Below the pieces are notes generated by a model, which was not told the DNA's origin, made no database searches, and saw only the letters and a list, made by a program, of their open reading frames with translations. Below, one piece after another: positions 48,501 through 58,266 of a stretch of DNA of 64,000 bases. Position 1 is the stretch's first letter. The number at the start of each line of letters is the position of its first letter. Location: the NCBI RefSeq assembly GCF_964212655.1, contig NZ_OZ156465.1, forward strand, positions 4,650,001 to 4,714,000. The letters run 5' to 3'. Source of the stretch: Candidatus Thiodiazotropha sp. LNASS1 (GTDB lineage Bacteria; Pseudomonadota; Gammaproteobacteria; Chromatiales; Chromatiaceae). Position numbers and translations under genes: made by a program.

Positions 48501-49011
48501 CACCATGGGAAAAGACTTGCGAGACACACTGATAGCCGCCATGTTCAAGCTGTCGCCGGGTTTCATCCAGATCGATGCTTTGTCCGCATTCGACAATCAG
48601 ACAATGAGCGTCGAGAAAGCTCTTCGGGGCCAAGCGCTGCATCAATGTGGAAACGGGGGCGACCAGTACGGCCCGCTGCATCCGCGGCAGGCGGTAGAGG
48701 GTCAGCAGTCGCTGTGAGATCAACTCGGGCAAGGGCGAAAAGAGATCGTAGGGCAGGGTCTCCCAATCGGGGAAATTGACCACCGGGACATCCGCAGTGT
48801 CGAGAAAGAATCCCAGTTCTCGCTCCAGCCGGGTGGCTGACTGCATATCATGGGTCACCACCAGAAGCAGGCCCTGATAGGCACTCGCCGCATTGGCGAT
48901 TGCCAGCGCGGCGCTGGATCCATGTAATCCGCCCCATTGCAGCCGTTCGCCGACAGCCTGCGGTAGGATGGGTTCGAATGGAGATAGCGGTTGTATGGGT
49001 TTTTCAGACAT
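45532..49011 (-). CDS. mfd: Transcription-repair coupling factor
   Basis: 1159 residues, full length. UvrB-like N-terminal module, an RNA polymerase-interacting domain ([15 protein letters not shown]), then the RecG-like motor with Walker [25 protein letters not shown] and [19 protein letters not shown], and the TRCF C-terminal domain. It removes stalled RNA polymerase at lesions and recruits UvrA. Followed by a mobile element and csiV. Confidence 0.97.
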   Translation of the reverse strand: MSEKPIQPLSPFEPILPQAVGERLQWGGLHGSSAALAIANAASAYQGLLLVVTHDMQSATRLERELGFFLDTADVPVVNFPDWETLPYDLFSPLPELISQRLLTLYRLPRMQRAVLVAPVSTLMQRLAPKSFLDAHCLIVECGQSIDLDETRRQLEHGGYQCVSQVFSHGEFAVRGSLLDIFPMGSQRPYRIDLFDDEVDTIRTFDPESQRSCDKVPRIEMLPAREFPMDEAAINRFRRNYRSQFEGDLQQSLIYQDVSDGRMPGGLEYYLPLFFEQTETLFDYLPKHHMVMELEEVRERATIFFNEVKVRFEERRHDLERPLLAPSKLYISADELASFLKQGHSIMLSYHKVAARSKGYADVINFNSKLPPPVAFQVRSKDPASALRHFLENKSTRVLFIAEGAGRREMLLGTLRDLHIDPKVVDGWDTFLNDNIKIALCVAPLEQGLWLQEQGIALITETQLYGERVRQERRRRKVSQDPDQIVRNLTELHMGAPVVHEDHGVGRYLGLQTLNVGGMQTEFLTLEYARGDKLYVPVASLHLISRYAGASPENAPLHRLGGDQWEKTKRKAAKQIRDVAAELLEIYARRAARQGVAFPTPDDEYQAFASSFDFEETPDQLQTIDAVLQDMVSTRPMDRVVCGDVGFGKTEVAMRAAFMATQGNKQIAVLVPTTLLAQQHYQNFADRFADWPVKVESLSRFRTGKQQQKVIDGLRDGTIDIVVGTHKLLSQEIKFKNLGLVIIDEEHRFGVRHKEKLKTLRSEVDLLTLTATPIPRTLNMAMSGMRDLSIIATPPALRHPVKTFVSQWNDSLIIEACQRELKRGGQIYFLHNEVSTIENMAQRLESLLPGIRLQIAHGQMRERELEGIMRDFYHQRFSLLICTTIIESGIDVPSANTMIINRADKLGLAQLHQIRGRVGRSHHRAYAYLLTPPPGSMTADAKKRLEAIESLEDLGAGFTLSTHDLEIRGAGELLGEEQSGQIQEIGFSLYTELLDRAVAALKAGRQPELDRPLDHGTEIELNIPALLPEDYLPDVHSRLVLYKRIASAKDQTELRDLQVEMIDRFGLLPEATKNLFEITELKLRAHPLGIRKIEAGPKGARLLFDENPKLDPAILIGLIQSRPNTYKLDGSDKLRYIADLEVPDRRVKKIHTLLDSLID

Positions 49012-49285
49012 TGAGCAAGCTTGGTGGACTGGATTGAAAAACAGGCAATTGTCTCACAAATTACTGGAATACGGCCAATCGGGATAGAGATTATTTGATC
49101 TTCAAAACCTTGAGAGTAGCAACCTGTTCGCGCCTGTTATATTCATACTGCATTCTTCATAGAGCTTTATACGTCACACCATTTCACTCTCTATTCCTCC
49201 GAAATATTATGGTAGTCATAGGTTGAGTAAGTAACGTTAATGAGTATTCTAGAGTCCTGTTTGGATACAGCGTTAAGGAGGAGTG
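49012..49285. other. Divergent intergenic region, mfd / pentapeptide gene
   Basis: 274 bp with moderately AT-rich sequence. A TTGAGTAAG...ATTCTAGAG stretch near 49220-49250 could be part of a promoter for the plus-strand gene, and AAGGAGGAG at 49275-49283 is its strong ribosome site. Otherwise nothing recognised. Confidence 0.3.
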
Positions 49286-50362
49286 TTGAAAAAATACGTA
49301 CCTAACCTGATCGGCCTCATGGCCGTGTCGCTACCTGCCCAGCTGCCAGCCAGCGAACAGGCTGTCCGGCAACTGCTCGATCAGAGAAGCTGTCAACAAT
49401 GTGATCTCAGGCAAGCTGACCTGCGGATGCAGGATCTGAGCGGTGTCGATCTGCGTGGCGCCCGGCTTGACAACGCGATGTTCTATCAGGCCGATCTCAG
49501 TGGTGCCCGCTTGGAAGGCGCAACGCTAAGGGGCGCGAGTTTCGCACGAAGCGATCTCCGAGGGGCTTCAATGCAGAATTTGGACCTGTCGCGTGGCAGA
49601 TTCAGCCGAGCCGATCTAAGCGGGGCAGATCTGCGTAACGCTAACCTGAAGGAGGCCAACCTGGAAGGGGCGGATCTCTCTGCTGCAAACCTGAGCGGGG
49701 CCAGGCTTGAGTCAGCCATATTGGCGGGTAGCAGGCTCGATAATGTGGTGTTGGCAGGTGCCGTTCTCGATAGCGCCAATCTTCGTGGAGTCAATCTGAC
49801 CAAGACAGCTGATCTGTCTGGTGCCAGTTTTAAACAAACCGATCTGCGAATGGCTAGGCTATCCGGCCTGGATCTGCAAGAAATCGATTTTACCCGGGCA
49901 AGACTGCTGAAAGCGGATCTAAGCGGTGCAAATCTGAAGCAGGCCCGATTCATCGATGCGGAGCTGAAGAAGGTGGCATTCATTGATGCGAACCTGCATG
50001 GTGCCAATTTCGAAGGGGCGAGAATGCACGGTGCGAAACTCAAGGGCGCGAAACTCGAAGCGGCGACGCTGCGGAGCATGGAGCTCAGTGGGAATCTGAT
50101 CGGTGTGGATTTCTCCAATGCGCGAATTTCGCGGGTGAGGTTCAACGGCGCCAATTTGAAGGATGCGAAATTTCGTTCGGCACAATTGGAGTTTGCCGAT
50201 TTTGAGGGTGCAAACCTCTATGGTGCCGATTTCACGGACGCCAGTTTACACCGCTGCAATCTACGCAAAGCGAATCTTCGTAAAACCCGATTCGATGGTG
50301 TCGATCTCGAGGGTAATCTGCTCGAAGGCGCAATGGGACTGCATCAATCGCCAGTGAATTGA
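49286..50362 (+). CDS. Exported pentapeptide-repeat protein
   Basis: About 358 residues. A TTG start at 49286 fits AAGGAGGAG better than the GTG three bases earlier, which is almost on the ribosome site. A signal-peptide-like N-terminus (KKYVPNLIGLMAVSLPAQLPAS) and a Cys-x-x-Cys (SCQQCDLRQ) come before some 300 residues of A(D/N)Lxx pentapeptides, which should form one long right-handed beta-helix. Most known pentapeptide proteins (Qnr/MfpA type) are cytoplasmic gyrase mimics; the signal here argues for a periplasmic or surface role. Stands alone. Confidence 0.87.
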   Translation: MKKYVPNLIGLMAVSLPAQLPASEQAVRQLLDQRSCQQCDLRQADLRMQDLSGVDLRGARLDNAMFYQADLSGARLEGATLRGASFARSDLRGASMQNLDLSRGRFSRADLSGADLRNANLKEANLEGADLSAANLSGARLESAILAGSRLDNVVLAGAVLDSANLRGVNLTKTADLSGASFKQTDLRMARLSGLDLQEIDFTRARLLKADLSGANLKQARFIDAELKKVAFIDANLHGANFEGARMHGAKLKGAKLEAATLRSMELSGNLIGVDFSNARISRVRFNGANLKDAKFRSAQLEFADFEGANLYGADFTDASLHRCNLRKANLRKTRFDGVDLEGNLLEGAMGLHQSPVN

Positions 50363-50403
50363 GCATTGAAACTTCCGCTCTGCCATGCGGGTCAGGCCGG
50401 ATC

Positions 50404-50703
50404 TCAGGCCTTGAACAGATCCTCTGCCGCCTGGCGTAGGGCATCTTGTGAAGTTTGAGTATCGTTGCCCTTGATCTCCGCGGTGGGTTCGAAATATCCG
50501 CAGAAATTGGCCTTCTCCTTGTCCATAACCCGATCCGCCATTGGCTCTTCACACTGATTGGGTCTGCTTTGTGCGTACCAGCGACAGTTGCGACATACCC
50601 GTGTCGGTTTCCCGCACGATCGACAGGTGGTTTCACGGCCATAATCGACTGCCTCCAATTCACTGCCGCATTGCCAGCATTTACCATTGATCGGATCGTT
50701 CAT
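50404..50703 (-). CDS. Zinc-ribbon conserved hypothetical protein
   Basis: 99 residues. Eight cysteines: C9/C12 and C27/C30, then C37/C40, C51 and C68, which suggest two zinc-binding sites. It contains CRNCRWYAQSRPNQCEEPMADRVMDKEKANFC. A DUF-type protein of unknown role, possibly nucleic-acid or protein binding. It starts 17 bp after the SCO1 gene on the same strand. Confidence 0.75.
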   Translation of the reverse strand: MNDPINGKCWQCGSELEAVDYGRETTCRSCGKPTRVCRNCRWYAQSRPNQCEEPMADRVMDKEKANFCGYFEPTAEIKGNDTQTSQDALRQAAEDLFKA

Positions 50704-50720
50704 GCCATTCTCCCTCAGTG

Positions 50721-51404
50721 CTATCGTGCAATTGTTGTTAGACTGCTAATGGCAATGAAATCATTCGCCATCTTTTCTGCGTCGTGAGGGGGGCTGAAGT
50801 AGGCATGGAAACGACCTTGCGGATCGACAAGAATGATTGAGGCCGAGTGGTCCATGACATATCCCATCGCACTGTCCTCAGTCTCCACCCGCCTATAGAG
50901 TATGCCGAGTGGCTTGGTCAATGCTTGCAGCGCTTCCTCCGGTCCGGTTGCGCCGACGAAGGAGGGATCGAAGTAGGTCACGTATTCGGACAGACGTTCA
51001 AGCGAGTCCCGTTCGGGGTCTACTGATACAAAAGTCACCTGGTAGGGTTTGGTGGATTTCTGAGCCTGGATTCTGTTATGCATCTCAGCAAACAGAGACA
51101 TGGTTGTGGGGCAGATATCCGGACAGTAGGTATAACCGAAACTCATGAAAGTCCAGCGCCCAATCAGACTCTGATTGTCAAAGGCTGCGCCATTGTGGGT
51201 AGTCAACGAAAAAGGCTTGAGTGGCCTGAACTCAGGCATCAGCAATGCCTGTTCGGTCTTCACCGGCTCAGCTACGGGAGCCGAAGCGCTTTTCAGCGGC
51301 GAAAAATACCAGACAACCATCCCGGCAACTACCGATACTGCGATGATCAGTGGTATGAGATTCATACGTGACGTGTCGTTTTCTTTCATCGTGATGTTAT
51401 TCAT
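50721..51404 (-). CDS. SCO1/SenC copper chaperone
   Basis: 227 residues. One membrane anchor near the N-terminus (LIPLIIAVSVVAGMVVWYF), then a thioredoxin fold with the copper-binding YTYCPDICPTTM and the later histidine in MDHSASIILVDPQG. SCO1 loads the CuA or CuB site of cytochrome oxidases in the periplasm. The gene overlaps the end of ctaA by 8 bp. No CuA subunit gene is visible in the window; the only oxidase-like gene is the divergent one at 52532. Confidence 0.94.
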   Translation of the reverse strand: MNNITMKENDTSRMNLIPLIIAVSVVAGMVVWYFSPLKSASAPVAEPVKTEQALLMPEFRPLKPFSLTTHNGAAFDNQSLIGRWTFMSFGYTYCPDICPTTMSLFAEMHNRIQAQKSTKPYQVTFVSVDPERDSLERLSEYVTYFDPSFVGATGPEEALQALTKPLGILYRRVETEDSAMGYVMDHSASIILVDPQGRFHAYFSPPHDAEKMANDFIAISSLTTIAR

Positions 51405-52410
51405 GTCTTCTCGAAACCCAGATAAGTGTCACTATCAATAAGAGCAACAGTGCGGCACCTCCATTGTGTGCTACTGCAATGCTTAATGGAAGGTGCCCGA
51501 TTACATTCGTAATACCAAGGGTAATCTGAATGACCAATAATATCAGAAGGATGAGCCCCAGCTTCCTTAGCAGTGGTGAGGATTCAAGACGTACCAGGCG
51601 CCAGACCAGGAATCCCAGGGTGAGAGCTGTGATCAAGGCGCCAATACGATGGGTTATGTGGATGGCAGTCCTTGCATCGTTTTCAAGCACACCGAATTCA
51701 TAGTTGACACCCAGACCCCGCCACAACACGAAGGCCTCGCTGAAGTCTGTTTCAGGCCACCAGGAATCCGCGTAACAGGTGGGGAATTCGGTGCAAGCCA
51801 GGGCGGCGTAATTGCTGCTGGTCCAACCGCCCAAGGAAATCTGTAACACAAGAACCATCAGTGCGAAGTGTATCAACCTGCGTGTCGTTCTGGAGGTGTC
51901 GATGGCGTGGGCCGGACCGACCGGGCGTAACTTAAGAACCAGAAGACCCAGCAGAACGAATGTGGCAAAACCACCCAGCAGGTGGGCAGTAACAATCGCC
52001 GGTTTCACCAACAGAGTCACAGTCCACATGCCCAGGAGGGCCTGAAAAATGACCAGCAACAACAACAGTGTGGGCAGCAGCAGGGGTTGCATGGCGTAGC
52101 ACCGATTACGCCAGGCAAGCATTGCCAGCATCAGGATGGCTATTCCCAGGCTGCCCGCCAGATACCGATGCACCATCTCTTTCCACGCCTTGTCCTGATC
52201 CAGTGGCCGGTCGGTGTAAGCGCGATTCGCGTCTTCAACCGCTTTTTCGTCGATCGGTACCACCAGCTTGCCGTAACAGCCGGGCCAGTCGGGACAACCC
52301 AGCCCGGCATCCGAGAGGCGCACATAGGCTCCCATCAATATCACACAGAAGGCCAGCAGGCAGGTAAATGCGGCAAGGCGATATTGGTAGATAAATGTCA
52401 TTTCCATCAC
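51397..52410 (-). CDS. ctaA: Heme A synthase
   Basis: 337 residues, about eight membrane helices. The N-terminal half has VRLSDAGLGCPDWPGCYG with MVHRYLAG (a heme-ligand His); the C-terminal half repeats the pattern (SNYAALACTEFPTCY, THRIGAL and VAHNGGAALLL). It converts heme O to heme A for aa3-type oxidases. The partner heme O synthase CtaB is not in the window. Divergent from the oxidase-like gene across 121 bp. Confidence 0.93.
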   Translation of the reverse strand: MMEMTFIYQYRLAAFTCLLAFCVILMGAYVRLSDAGLGCPDWPGCYGKLVVPIDEKAVEDANRAYTDRPLDQDKAWKEMVHRYLAGSLGIAILMLAMLAWRNRCYAMQPLLLPTLLLLLVIFQALLGMWTVTLLVKPAIVTAHLLGGFATFVLLGLLVLKLRPVGPAHAIDTSRTTRRLIHFALMVLVLQISLGGWTSSNYAALACTEFPTCYADSWWPETDFSEAFVLWRGLGVNYEFGVLENDARTAIHITHRIGALITALTLGFLVWRLVRLESSPLLRKLGLILLILLVIQITLGITNVIGHLPLSIAVAHNGGAALLLLLIVTLIWVSRRHE

Positions 52411-52531
52411 ACCAAGGTACGATATGAGCCATTCCTATGGCAAATCTGTGTGGTTCCCGTGGGGTATGGATATTATGCCTGTCTAGCCGTGAACTGGCAG
52501 GCTAAATCGTAGAAAGTTGGGGTGAAAAGTT

Positions 52532-53914
52532 TTGATAGAAGTTGATGACAATGGGGTGATCGTTGTACCTGTCCCTGAGCGGGCGCACAGGAAGCTGGCT
52601 GTGAGATGGTTGCAGTTGGGGGTGTTGGCGCTGGGACTGGCGGGATTGTTTGCCTTGCTGCTGGTGCTCTCGCGCACCCCGGGCAGCGAGGCCTTTTTTC
52701 CCTGGGTGGATTTTTTCCGTACCGCCTTGGTGGTGCATGTGGATCAATCAGTACTGATCTGGTTTCTGGCCATGTCCGGGGTGGTTTGGTGTTTGACTGC
52801 ACAGGCTGGATCCGGATCGATACGGCTGCAGTATCTTGCTTTTGGATTGGCCATGATAGGGGCCCTGGGTATCGCCTTCTCCGCCTTTTTAGGCGATGGG
52901 GCACCGCTGATGAACAACTATGTGCCGGTATTGCAAAGACCTCTGTTCTTCCTCGCTCTGGGTTTATTCGGCTTCGGTATCGCATTGCAGGCACTGATCG
53001 GTCTGAGTACTTATCGAAGCGTCTTGTGGAGCCATCTCCATCTGCCAAGCCTGGCTGCTTTCACGGTCGCCTTGGCGGTATTGATCTCTCTTGCGGCACT
53101 GTTGACGGCTTGGTGGCAGATACCGGCAGAGGTGAATGGGCAGAGTTACTACGAGTATCTTTTCTGGGGGGCGGGGCATAGCCTGCAGTTTGCCTATACT
53201 CAATTGATCATCCTTGCCTGGCTATGGCTTGCCCTGCATAGTGGGGTAGCCTTGCCCGGTGATTCTCGCTGGTACTACTGGCTCTTGATTCTCGGTATAG
53301 CACCGGTGTTACTGGTACCGTTGATCTACCTGTTCTACCAGACAGTGACCATCGAATCCCGTACAGCCTTCACCCAGTTGATGCAATACGGTGGCGGTCT
53401 GGCGGTTACCCCGATTGGCATTCTGATCTTCATCGGTCTGCTGCAGGCGAATAGGGCAGAGCCAAATGAGAGGCCCCTGCGCCGAAGCCTGTGGATGTCG
53501 ATGCTGCTGTTCTTTTCCGGTGGTGCCATTGCACTGTTCATCTCCGGTGTAAATACCATTATTCCTGCCCACTACCACGGTTCCATCGTGGGTGTCACCA
53601 TGGGATTGATGGGGCTCGCTTATCTGTTGCTTCCTAAGCTGGGATATCCGCCTGTACAAGGCAGGCTGGCCGAACTGCAGCCTTGGATATATGGCATCGG
53701 GCAATTGCTGCATATCACCGGATTGGCCATGTCCGGTGCCATGGGCATCCAGCGCAAGACGGCCGGGGCGGCCCAGGGTCTGGATACACTGTCCGCCAAA
53801 CTGGCGATGGGTGTGATGGGTATAGGTGGCTTGCTTGCCGTCATCGGCGGGGTTATCTTCGTTTGGGTCATGTTGCGTATCTTTGTTACAGCCAGGCCGT
53901 TGCGGGAATATTGA
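52532..53914 (+). CDS. Heme-copper oxidase subunit I homologue lacking CuB histidines
   Basis: 460 residues and 12 or so membrane helices with the fold pattern of subunit I. H69 (VVHVDQSVLIWFLAM) and H349 match the low-spin heme ligands and H347 the high-spin heme ligand (IIPAHYHG). H216 (GAGHSLQFAY) is at the first CuB position. The two adjacent histidines expected in helix VII are missing: about residues 255-280 (APVLLVPLIYLFYQTVTIES) contain no His at all. So a normal CuB site, or the FeB site of NO reductases, cannot form. TTG start at 52532 with GGGGTGA upstream. No subunit II or III follows. Confidence 0.75.
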   Translation: MIEVDDNGVIVVPVPERAHRKLAVRWLQLGVLALGLAGLFALLLVLSRTPGSEAFFPWVDFFRTALVVHVDQSVLIWFLAMSGVVWCLTAQAGSGSIRLQYLAFGLAMIGALGIAFSAFLGDGAPLMNNYVPVLQRPLFFLALGLFGFGIALQALIGLSTYRSVLWSHLHLPSLAAFTVALAVLISLAALLTAWWQIPAEVNGQSYYEYLFWGAGHSLQFAYTQLIILAWLWLALHSGVALPGDSRWYYWLLILGIAPVLLVPLIYLFYQTVTIESRTAFTQLMQYGGGLAVTPIGILIFIGLLQANRAEPNERPLRRSLWMSMLLFFSGGAIALFISGVNTIIPAHYHGSIVGVTMGLMGLAYLLLPKLGYPPVQGRLAELQPWIYGIGQLLHITGLAMSGAMGIQRKTAGAAQGLDTLSAKLAMGVMGIGGLLAVIGGVIFVWVMLRIFVTARPLREY

Positions 53915-54136
53915 ATGAAACGATTTATCTATCCATGCATCAGTTAAGGTACTGCTGCCCCTGATCGGTTACCGTTGCAGCTCCCACCTGCACAGAGGCG
54001 GGTATGTTAGCCACTTTCGCCCTGTTGCATGGAAACAATGCCGAAAGCTTTCTGAGGGGACAGGAAGTAAAATACTGGTTGCGTCGTTGACCGGTGTATA
54101 CACTGTGTTGAATAGGCTCTTCTCTTGAGTGCTCAT

Positions 54137-54664
54137 ATGCTTTATTTCTCTTATGGATCAAATATGTCGAGCAGGCGGCTGCTGAGTAGAGTGCCTTCGG
54201 CAAGATTTGTTACTTCGGCGTCACTTCCTGGCCATGAGTTGCATTTTCATAAGAAAAGCCTGGATGGGTCCGCCAAATGCGATGCCTATGAAACAAAAAA
54301 CGACCGGCACGCTGTGAGTGGAGTCATTTTCGAAATCGCCAAGTCAGAGAAGGCAGGGTTGGATAGTAAGGAGGGATTAGGTCAGGGATACGAGGAGAAA
54401 ACGGTTGAGCTCATTGATCCCGATGGTGAGATGGTAGTCGCCTATACCTATTACGCCACATTCATCGATCGCACGTTAAAGCCATACCAATGGTATAAGC
54501 ACCATGTGCTCACTGGTGCATTGGAATATGGTTTGCCTGCGCCATATATAGATAGACTACGGCTAATTGATTCAATGGAAGATCCGGATCCACAACGTCA
54601 TGCACTTGAAATGGCAATCTATGCGAACAGCATGACATCGATCAGCCAAACCCATTATTTATAA
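54137..54664 (+). CDS. Gamma-glutamylcyclotransferase-like protein
   Basis: 175 residues from ATG 54137; the frame extends to a TTG at 54125 but YFSYGSNM should stand close to the start. YFSYGSNMSSRRL is the substrate-binding signature of the GGCT/AIG2 fold, and LGQGYEEKTVEL contains the conserved catalytic-region glutamate. The substrate is probably a gamma-glutamyl peptide but is not proven. Alone in its transcription unit. Confidence 0.85.
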   Translation: MLYFSYGSNMSSRRLLSRVPSARFVTSASLPGHELHFHKKSLDGSAKCDAYETKNDRHAVSGVIFEIAKSEKAGLDSKEGLGQGYEEKTVELIDPDGEMVVAYTYYATFIDRTLKPYQWYKHHVLTGALEYGLPAPYIDRLRLIDSMEDPDPQRHALEMAIYANSMTSISQTHYL

Positions 54665-54863
54665 GGAGTGATATGAAAGCAGCTACGACTTGGTGCAAGT
54701 TGTAAATTATGGATTACAATAGGGAGAAAAAGAGCAGCAGAAATGACGGTTACGGTTAACAGGGATAATGTCAATCAGATGCTTGCGGGTCTGTGACCCT
54801 TGTCGGTAGCGCCATCGGTGGCATTCGTTAAAAGCAAATTTCAATCCCAACAAAGGTACTGGC

Positions 54864-57497
54864 ATGAGAGCGGTTGAAACAGAGAATTCAATCGAGTCGT
54901 TCGAGATTTTTCCGTGGGACAAAAATTTCGAAACAGGTATCACTCTAATCGATGAACAGCACCAGAAACTGGTGCAAATACTCAATCACCTTGCCGTTCA
55001 TCTGGCAAACCGTTCAAGCAAAAAAATCCTGAATGAGGTTTTTGATGAGCTGTTTGATTATGCAGACTATCACTTCAAGGCAGAAGAGGATGTGTGGCGG
55101 AAACACCTCCTCAACGATGAATCGTTAAATTCCCACGAAAAAACCCACAAGTCCTTTATTTCATATGTCATTGAACTCAGGGGCAGGGAGGGCCGCGAGG
55201 ACTATGATCAGGTCATGCAGGATACGGTCGGATTTCTGACCCACTGGCTTGCCTACCATATCCTGGATAACGATAAACGCATGGCCAAAGTGATTCTTGC
55301 CATTGAAAACGGCAAAACTGTCACCCAGGCCAAGCAGTCGGCTCACGAAGAGATGAGTGGCTCAATGCAGCTGCTCATAGAGACAGTGTTAAAAATGTAC
55401 GACAGTCTCTCGTCGCGAACCATGGACCTGATGCGTGAGAAAACGCTGCGCAAGCAGGCTGAACAGGCATTGCTTGAAAACGAGGAAAAGTGGCGTTTTG
55501 TTTTTGAAAGCAACCATGAAGAGGTCTGGGATTGGGATATTCAGAAGAGCAACGAGACACATCAAAGTGTCGAAAACATACTCGTGCATATTATCGACCG
55601 TGAACTTGTTCAGGATTTTAGTTCATCCAGGATTCATCCGGATGATATCGCCCAGGTAAAGCATCATTTGCAGTTGCATCTGGATGACAAAACGCCATTT
55701 TTCACTAGCAAACATCGACTGCTGCATACAGATGGTTCGTGGACATGGGTGCTTAGCCGGGGAAAAGTCGTCAGCCGGAATGAACAGGGTTTGGCATTAC
55801 GCATGGTTGGAACCCATTCCGACATCACCGAGCGTGAGCTGGCGTCAATCATATTCCGCGCAAGCAGTCAGGGGATGATGATTTCTGATAAAGATAACCG
55901 GATTATCAGCGTGAATCCGGCATTCACCGAAATAACCGGTTATCCGCCTGCCGAGGTCATTGGCAAAGATCCCAAATTCCTTGCATCTGAGAGGAACAGT
56001 AAAGAGCTGTACCGCAAAATGTGGGAGGAAATACATGAAAGCGGTCATTGGCAAGCTGAACTCTGGAACAGAAACAGGGAGGGAAGCGAATTCTTTTCTT
56101 ACCTGAGTATCAACACTGTATTGGATGATCAAAATCAGATTGATCACTACATAGGGCTTTTGTCGGATATTACCGAGAAGAAAATAAGTGAAGACCTGGT
56201 GCTCAGGCATGCAAATTACGATGTCCTGACAAATCTGCCAAATCGGCGCATGTTTTTCACTCTTCTGGATAATGAAATCAAGCGAACAAAGCGCAGGCAG
56301 GCCCAATTTGGGCTCTTCTTTATTGATCTTGACCATTTCAAGGAAGTGAATGACACACTCAGTCATGAAATTGGTGATAGGCTTCTGATTGACGCCACAC
56401 GTCGCATGCAAAACTGTATTAGGGAGTCAGATGCAATCGCACGTATTGGCGGCGATGAGTTCGCCATGATTATCAGTGAACTGGGGTACACTTCAAGGCT
56501 GGACGGTATTGCCCAAGAGATCATTGATGAGCTCAGTAAGCCGTTCAAGGTCGATGTCAATCAGATATATATTTCTGCCAGTATCGGCATCACCATTTAC
56601 CCTGATGATGGAGAAGACGCATCGAGTCTTCTTAAAAATGCAGACCAGGCGATGTATCGTGCCAAGAGGTCCGGCCGCAGCCGTTTCAGTTATTTCACCA
56701 CAGAAATGCAGGCAGCTTCGGTCAAGCGACAGTTATTGCTGGGAGATTTACGCAATGCACTATCCAGGAATCAATTCGAGCTGGTTTACCAGCCGATAAT
56801 AGACCTGTCCAACGGATCGGTTTGCAAAGCAGAAGCATTGTTACGCTGGAAACACCCGGAAAGAGGAACGGTATTCCCTGCCGAGTTTATTTCCCTGGCA
56901 GAAGAGTCTGGGCTTATTATCGATATAGGCAACTGGGTTTTTGATGAGGCCATACGGCAACTGGTAGAATGGTCAGACAGAACCAGTGAAGGATTCCAGA
57001 TCAGTATCAACAAATCGCCCTTGCAGTTCCGTAACCGAAATGCGCATCAACAGTGGCTGCAGCAGTTGAAAAAGCTGCAATTGCATGGAAGCAGTGTAGT
57101 CGTCGAAATTACTGAAAACCTGCTGATGGAGAATGAAAGCAGTGTGCATGAGCAGTTGCTGGTGTTCCGGGATCATAGTATCGAGGTGGCGCTGGATGAC
57201 TTCGGAACCGGCTACTCCTCACTCTCTTATCTCAAGGACTTTCATATTGATTTCATCAAGATTGACCAATCATTCGTGCGAAACCTTGAAGAAGATTCGC
57301 AGGAAATGATTCTATGTGAAGCCATGATTGCAATGGCTCACAAGCTGGGAATTAAGGTTATAGCCGAGGGTGTTGAAACTGAAAGCCAGATGCGGTTATT
57401 AAAGCACTCCGGATGCGATTATGCACAGGGTTATTTTTATTCGAAACCTGTTAGTGCTGGAGAATTTGAACATTATCTCCCTGATGCTGAAGACTGA
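54864..57497 (+). CDS. Hemerythrin-PAS-PAS-GGDEF-EAL c-di-GMP enzyme
   Basis: 877 residues. The N-terminal bacteriohemerythrin domain (about 14-145) has all di-iron ligands: H33, H70, E74, H91, H95, H132 and D137. Two PAS domains follow (about 205-330 and 335-440). The GGDEF domain has intact GGDEF, with the RESD inhibitory site five residues ahead. The EAL domain keeps KAEALLRW, ITENLL, DDFGTGYSS and KIDQSF. It is predicted to be a bifunctional synthase/phosphodiesterase whose balance is set by oxygen or another diatomic ligand. Cytoplasmic; no membrane helix seen. Confidence 0.94.
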   Translation: MRAVETENSIESFEIFPWDKNFETGITLIDEQHQKLVQILNHLAVHLANRSSKKILNEVFDELFDYADYHFKAEEDVWRKHLLNDESLNSHEKTHKSFISYVIELRGREGREDYDQVMQDTVGFLTHWLAYHILDNDKRMAKVILAIENGKTVTQAKQSAHEEMSGSMQLLIETVLKMYDSLSSRTMDLMREKTLRKQAEQALLENEEKWRFVFESNHEEVWDWDIQKSNETHQSVENILVHIIDRELVQDFSSSRIHPDDIAQVKHHLQLHLDDKTPFFTSKHRLLHTDGSWTWVLSRGKVVSRNEQGLALRMVGTHSDITERELASIIFRASSQGMMISDKDNRIISVNPAFTEITGYPPAEVIGKDPKFLASERNSKELYRKMWEEIHESGHWQAELWNRNREGSEFFSYLSINTVLDDQNQIDHYIGLLSDITEKKISEDLVLRHANYDVLTNLPNRRMFFTLLDNEIKRTKRRQAQFGLFFIDLDHFKEVNDTLSHEIGDRLLIDATRRMQNCIRESDAIARIGGDEFAMIISELGYTSRLDGIAQEIIDELSKPFKVDVNQIYISASIGITIYPDDGEDASSLLKNADQAMYRAKRSGRSRFSYFTTEMQAASVKRQLLLGDLRNALSRNQFELVYQPIIDLSNGSVCKAEALLRWKHPERGTVFPAEFISLAEESGLIIDIGNWVFDEAIRQLVEWSDRTSEGFQISINKSPLQFRNRNAHQQWLQQLKKLQLHGSSVVVEITENLLMENESSVHEQLLVFRDHSIEVALDDFGTGYSSLSYLKDFHIDFIKIDQSFVRNLEEDSQEMILCEAMIAMAHKLGIKVIAEGVETESQMRLLKHSGCDYAQGYFYSKPVSAGEFEHYLPDAED

Positions 57498-57594
57498 TCT
57501 TGTTATGTATGTCAGGAAACTGAACAGAGTTTAGATTCCATCGTCATGTTAATTGATGAACTGTGATTGGCGGTGCATGGCCCCACACTGCCAA

Positions 57595-58266
57595 CTATTT
57601 TTCCAGGGTATAAGCCATGGCGTAGTGAATCGGCATCGGGCATTCGATCTGAGAAGGTGGCTGTGGTAACGGTTGAGCGGCATCGATGGCTTTACCTGCC
57701 GCTTTTCGCAACAGGCCATGTGGCCCTTTAATGGTCAGTTTTGATACCTTACCGTCACAGGAGAGGTTGAAGCTGACCTCGATCTTTCCCTCCATATTCC
57801 TGCGGCGCGCGACTGTTGGGTAGTATTTTTTTGCTTCAATCACGGCCAGTAATTGTGCCAGATACTGTTCCCGCAGGTTGACCCTGGGTTGAACCCGTGG
57901 AGGCGGCGGTTGTCTTGCAAGCTGTTTCTCCTCAGGGGGAGTGACGGGTTTCGTTTCAGCGACAACTGGCTTGGGTATGGCTTTGCTCCGGATCTTTTTT
58001 TTGATTTTCGGTTTCGGCTTCGGTTTCGGTTTGGGCTTTGGCTTGACGACCTGTTTTTCAACGGTCTTCGGCGGTTGTATGACCTCGGGAATGATTTCCG
58101 GGAGTGGTTTTTGAAATGTCAGTTGCACCAGTAGCTGTGGTTTTTCGATCTGCTCGACGGCGGCCTGGGTGACCATTTTGTCCGACCATTCTGTGACAAT
58201 CATAAGGTGCAGCAGCAGAGAGAACGACAGTGCCAGCAGACGCCAAGCGGTACTTGTTTTGATCAT
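57595..58266 (-). CDS. tonB: TonB energy-transducing protein
   Basis: 223 residues. One N-terminal membrane anchor (about 7-25), a Pro/Lys stretch (KPKPKPKPKPKPKIKKK), and a C-terminal TonB domain with YLAQLLAVIEAKKYYPTVARRRNMEGKIEVSF. Transmits proton-motive energy to the outer-membrane receptor. ATG overlaps the exbD stop as ATGA. Last gene of the seven-gene operon beginning with the receptor at 61876. Confidence 0.93.
   Translation of the reverse strand: MIKTSTAWRLLALSFSLLLHLMIVTEWSDKMVTQAAVEQIEKPQLLVQLTFQKPLPEIIPEVIQPPKTVEKQVVKPKPKPKPKPKPKIKKKIRSKAIPKPVVAETKPVTPPEEKQLARQPPPPRVQPRVNLREQYLAQLLAVIEAKKYYPTVARRRNMEGKIEVSFNLSCDGKVSKLTIKGPHGLLRKAAGKAIDAAQPLPQPPSQIECPMPIHYAMAYTLEK

Noticed and set aside
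47980-48717. 245-codon plus-strand frame
   Set aside because: Antisense shadow inside mfd with no family resemblance.
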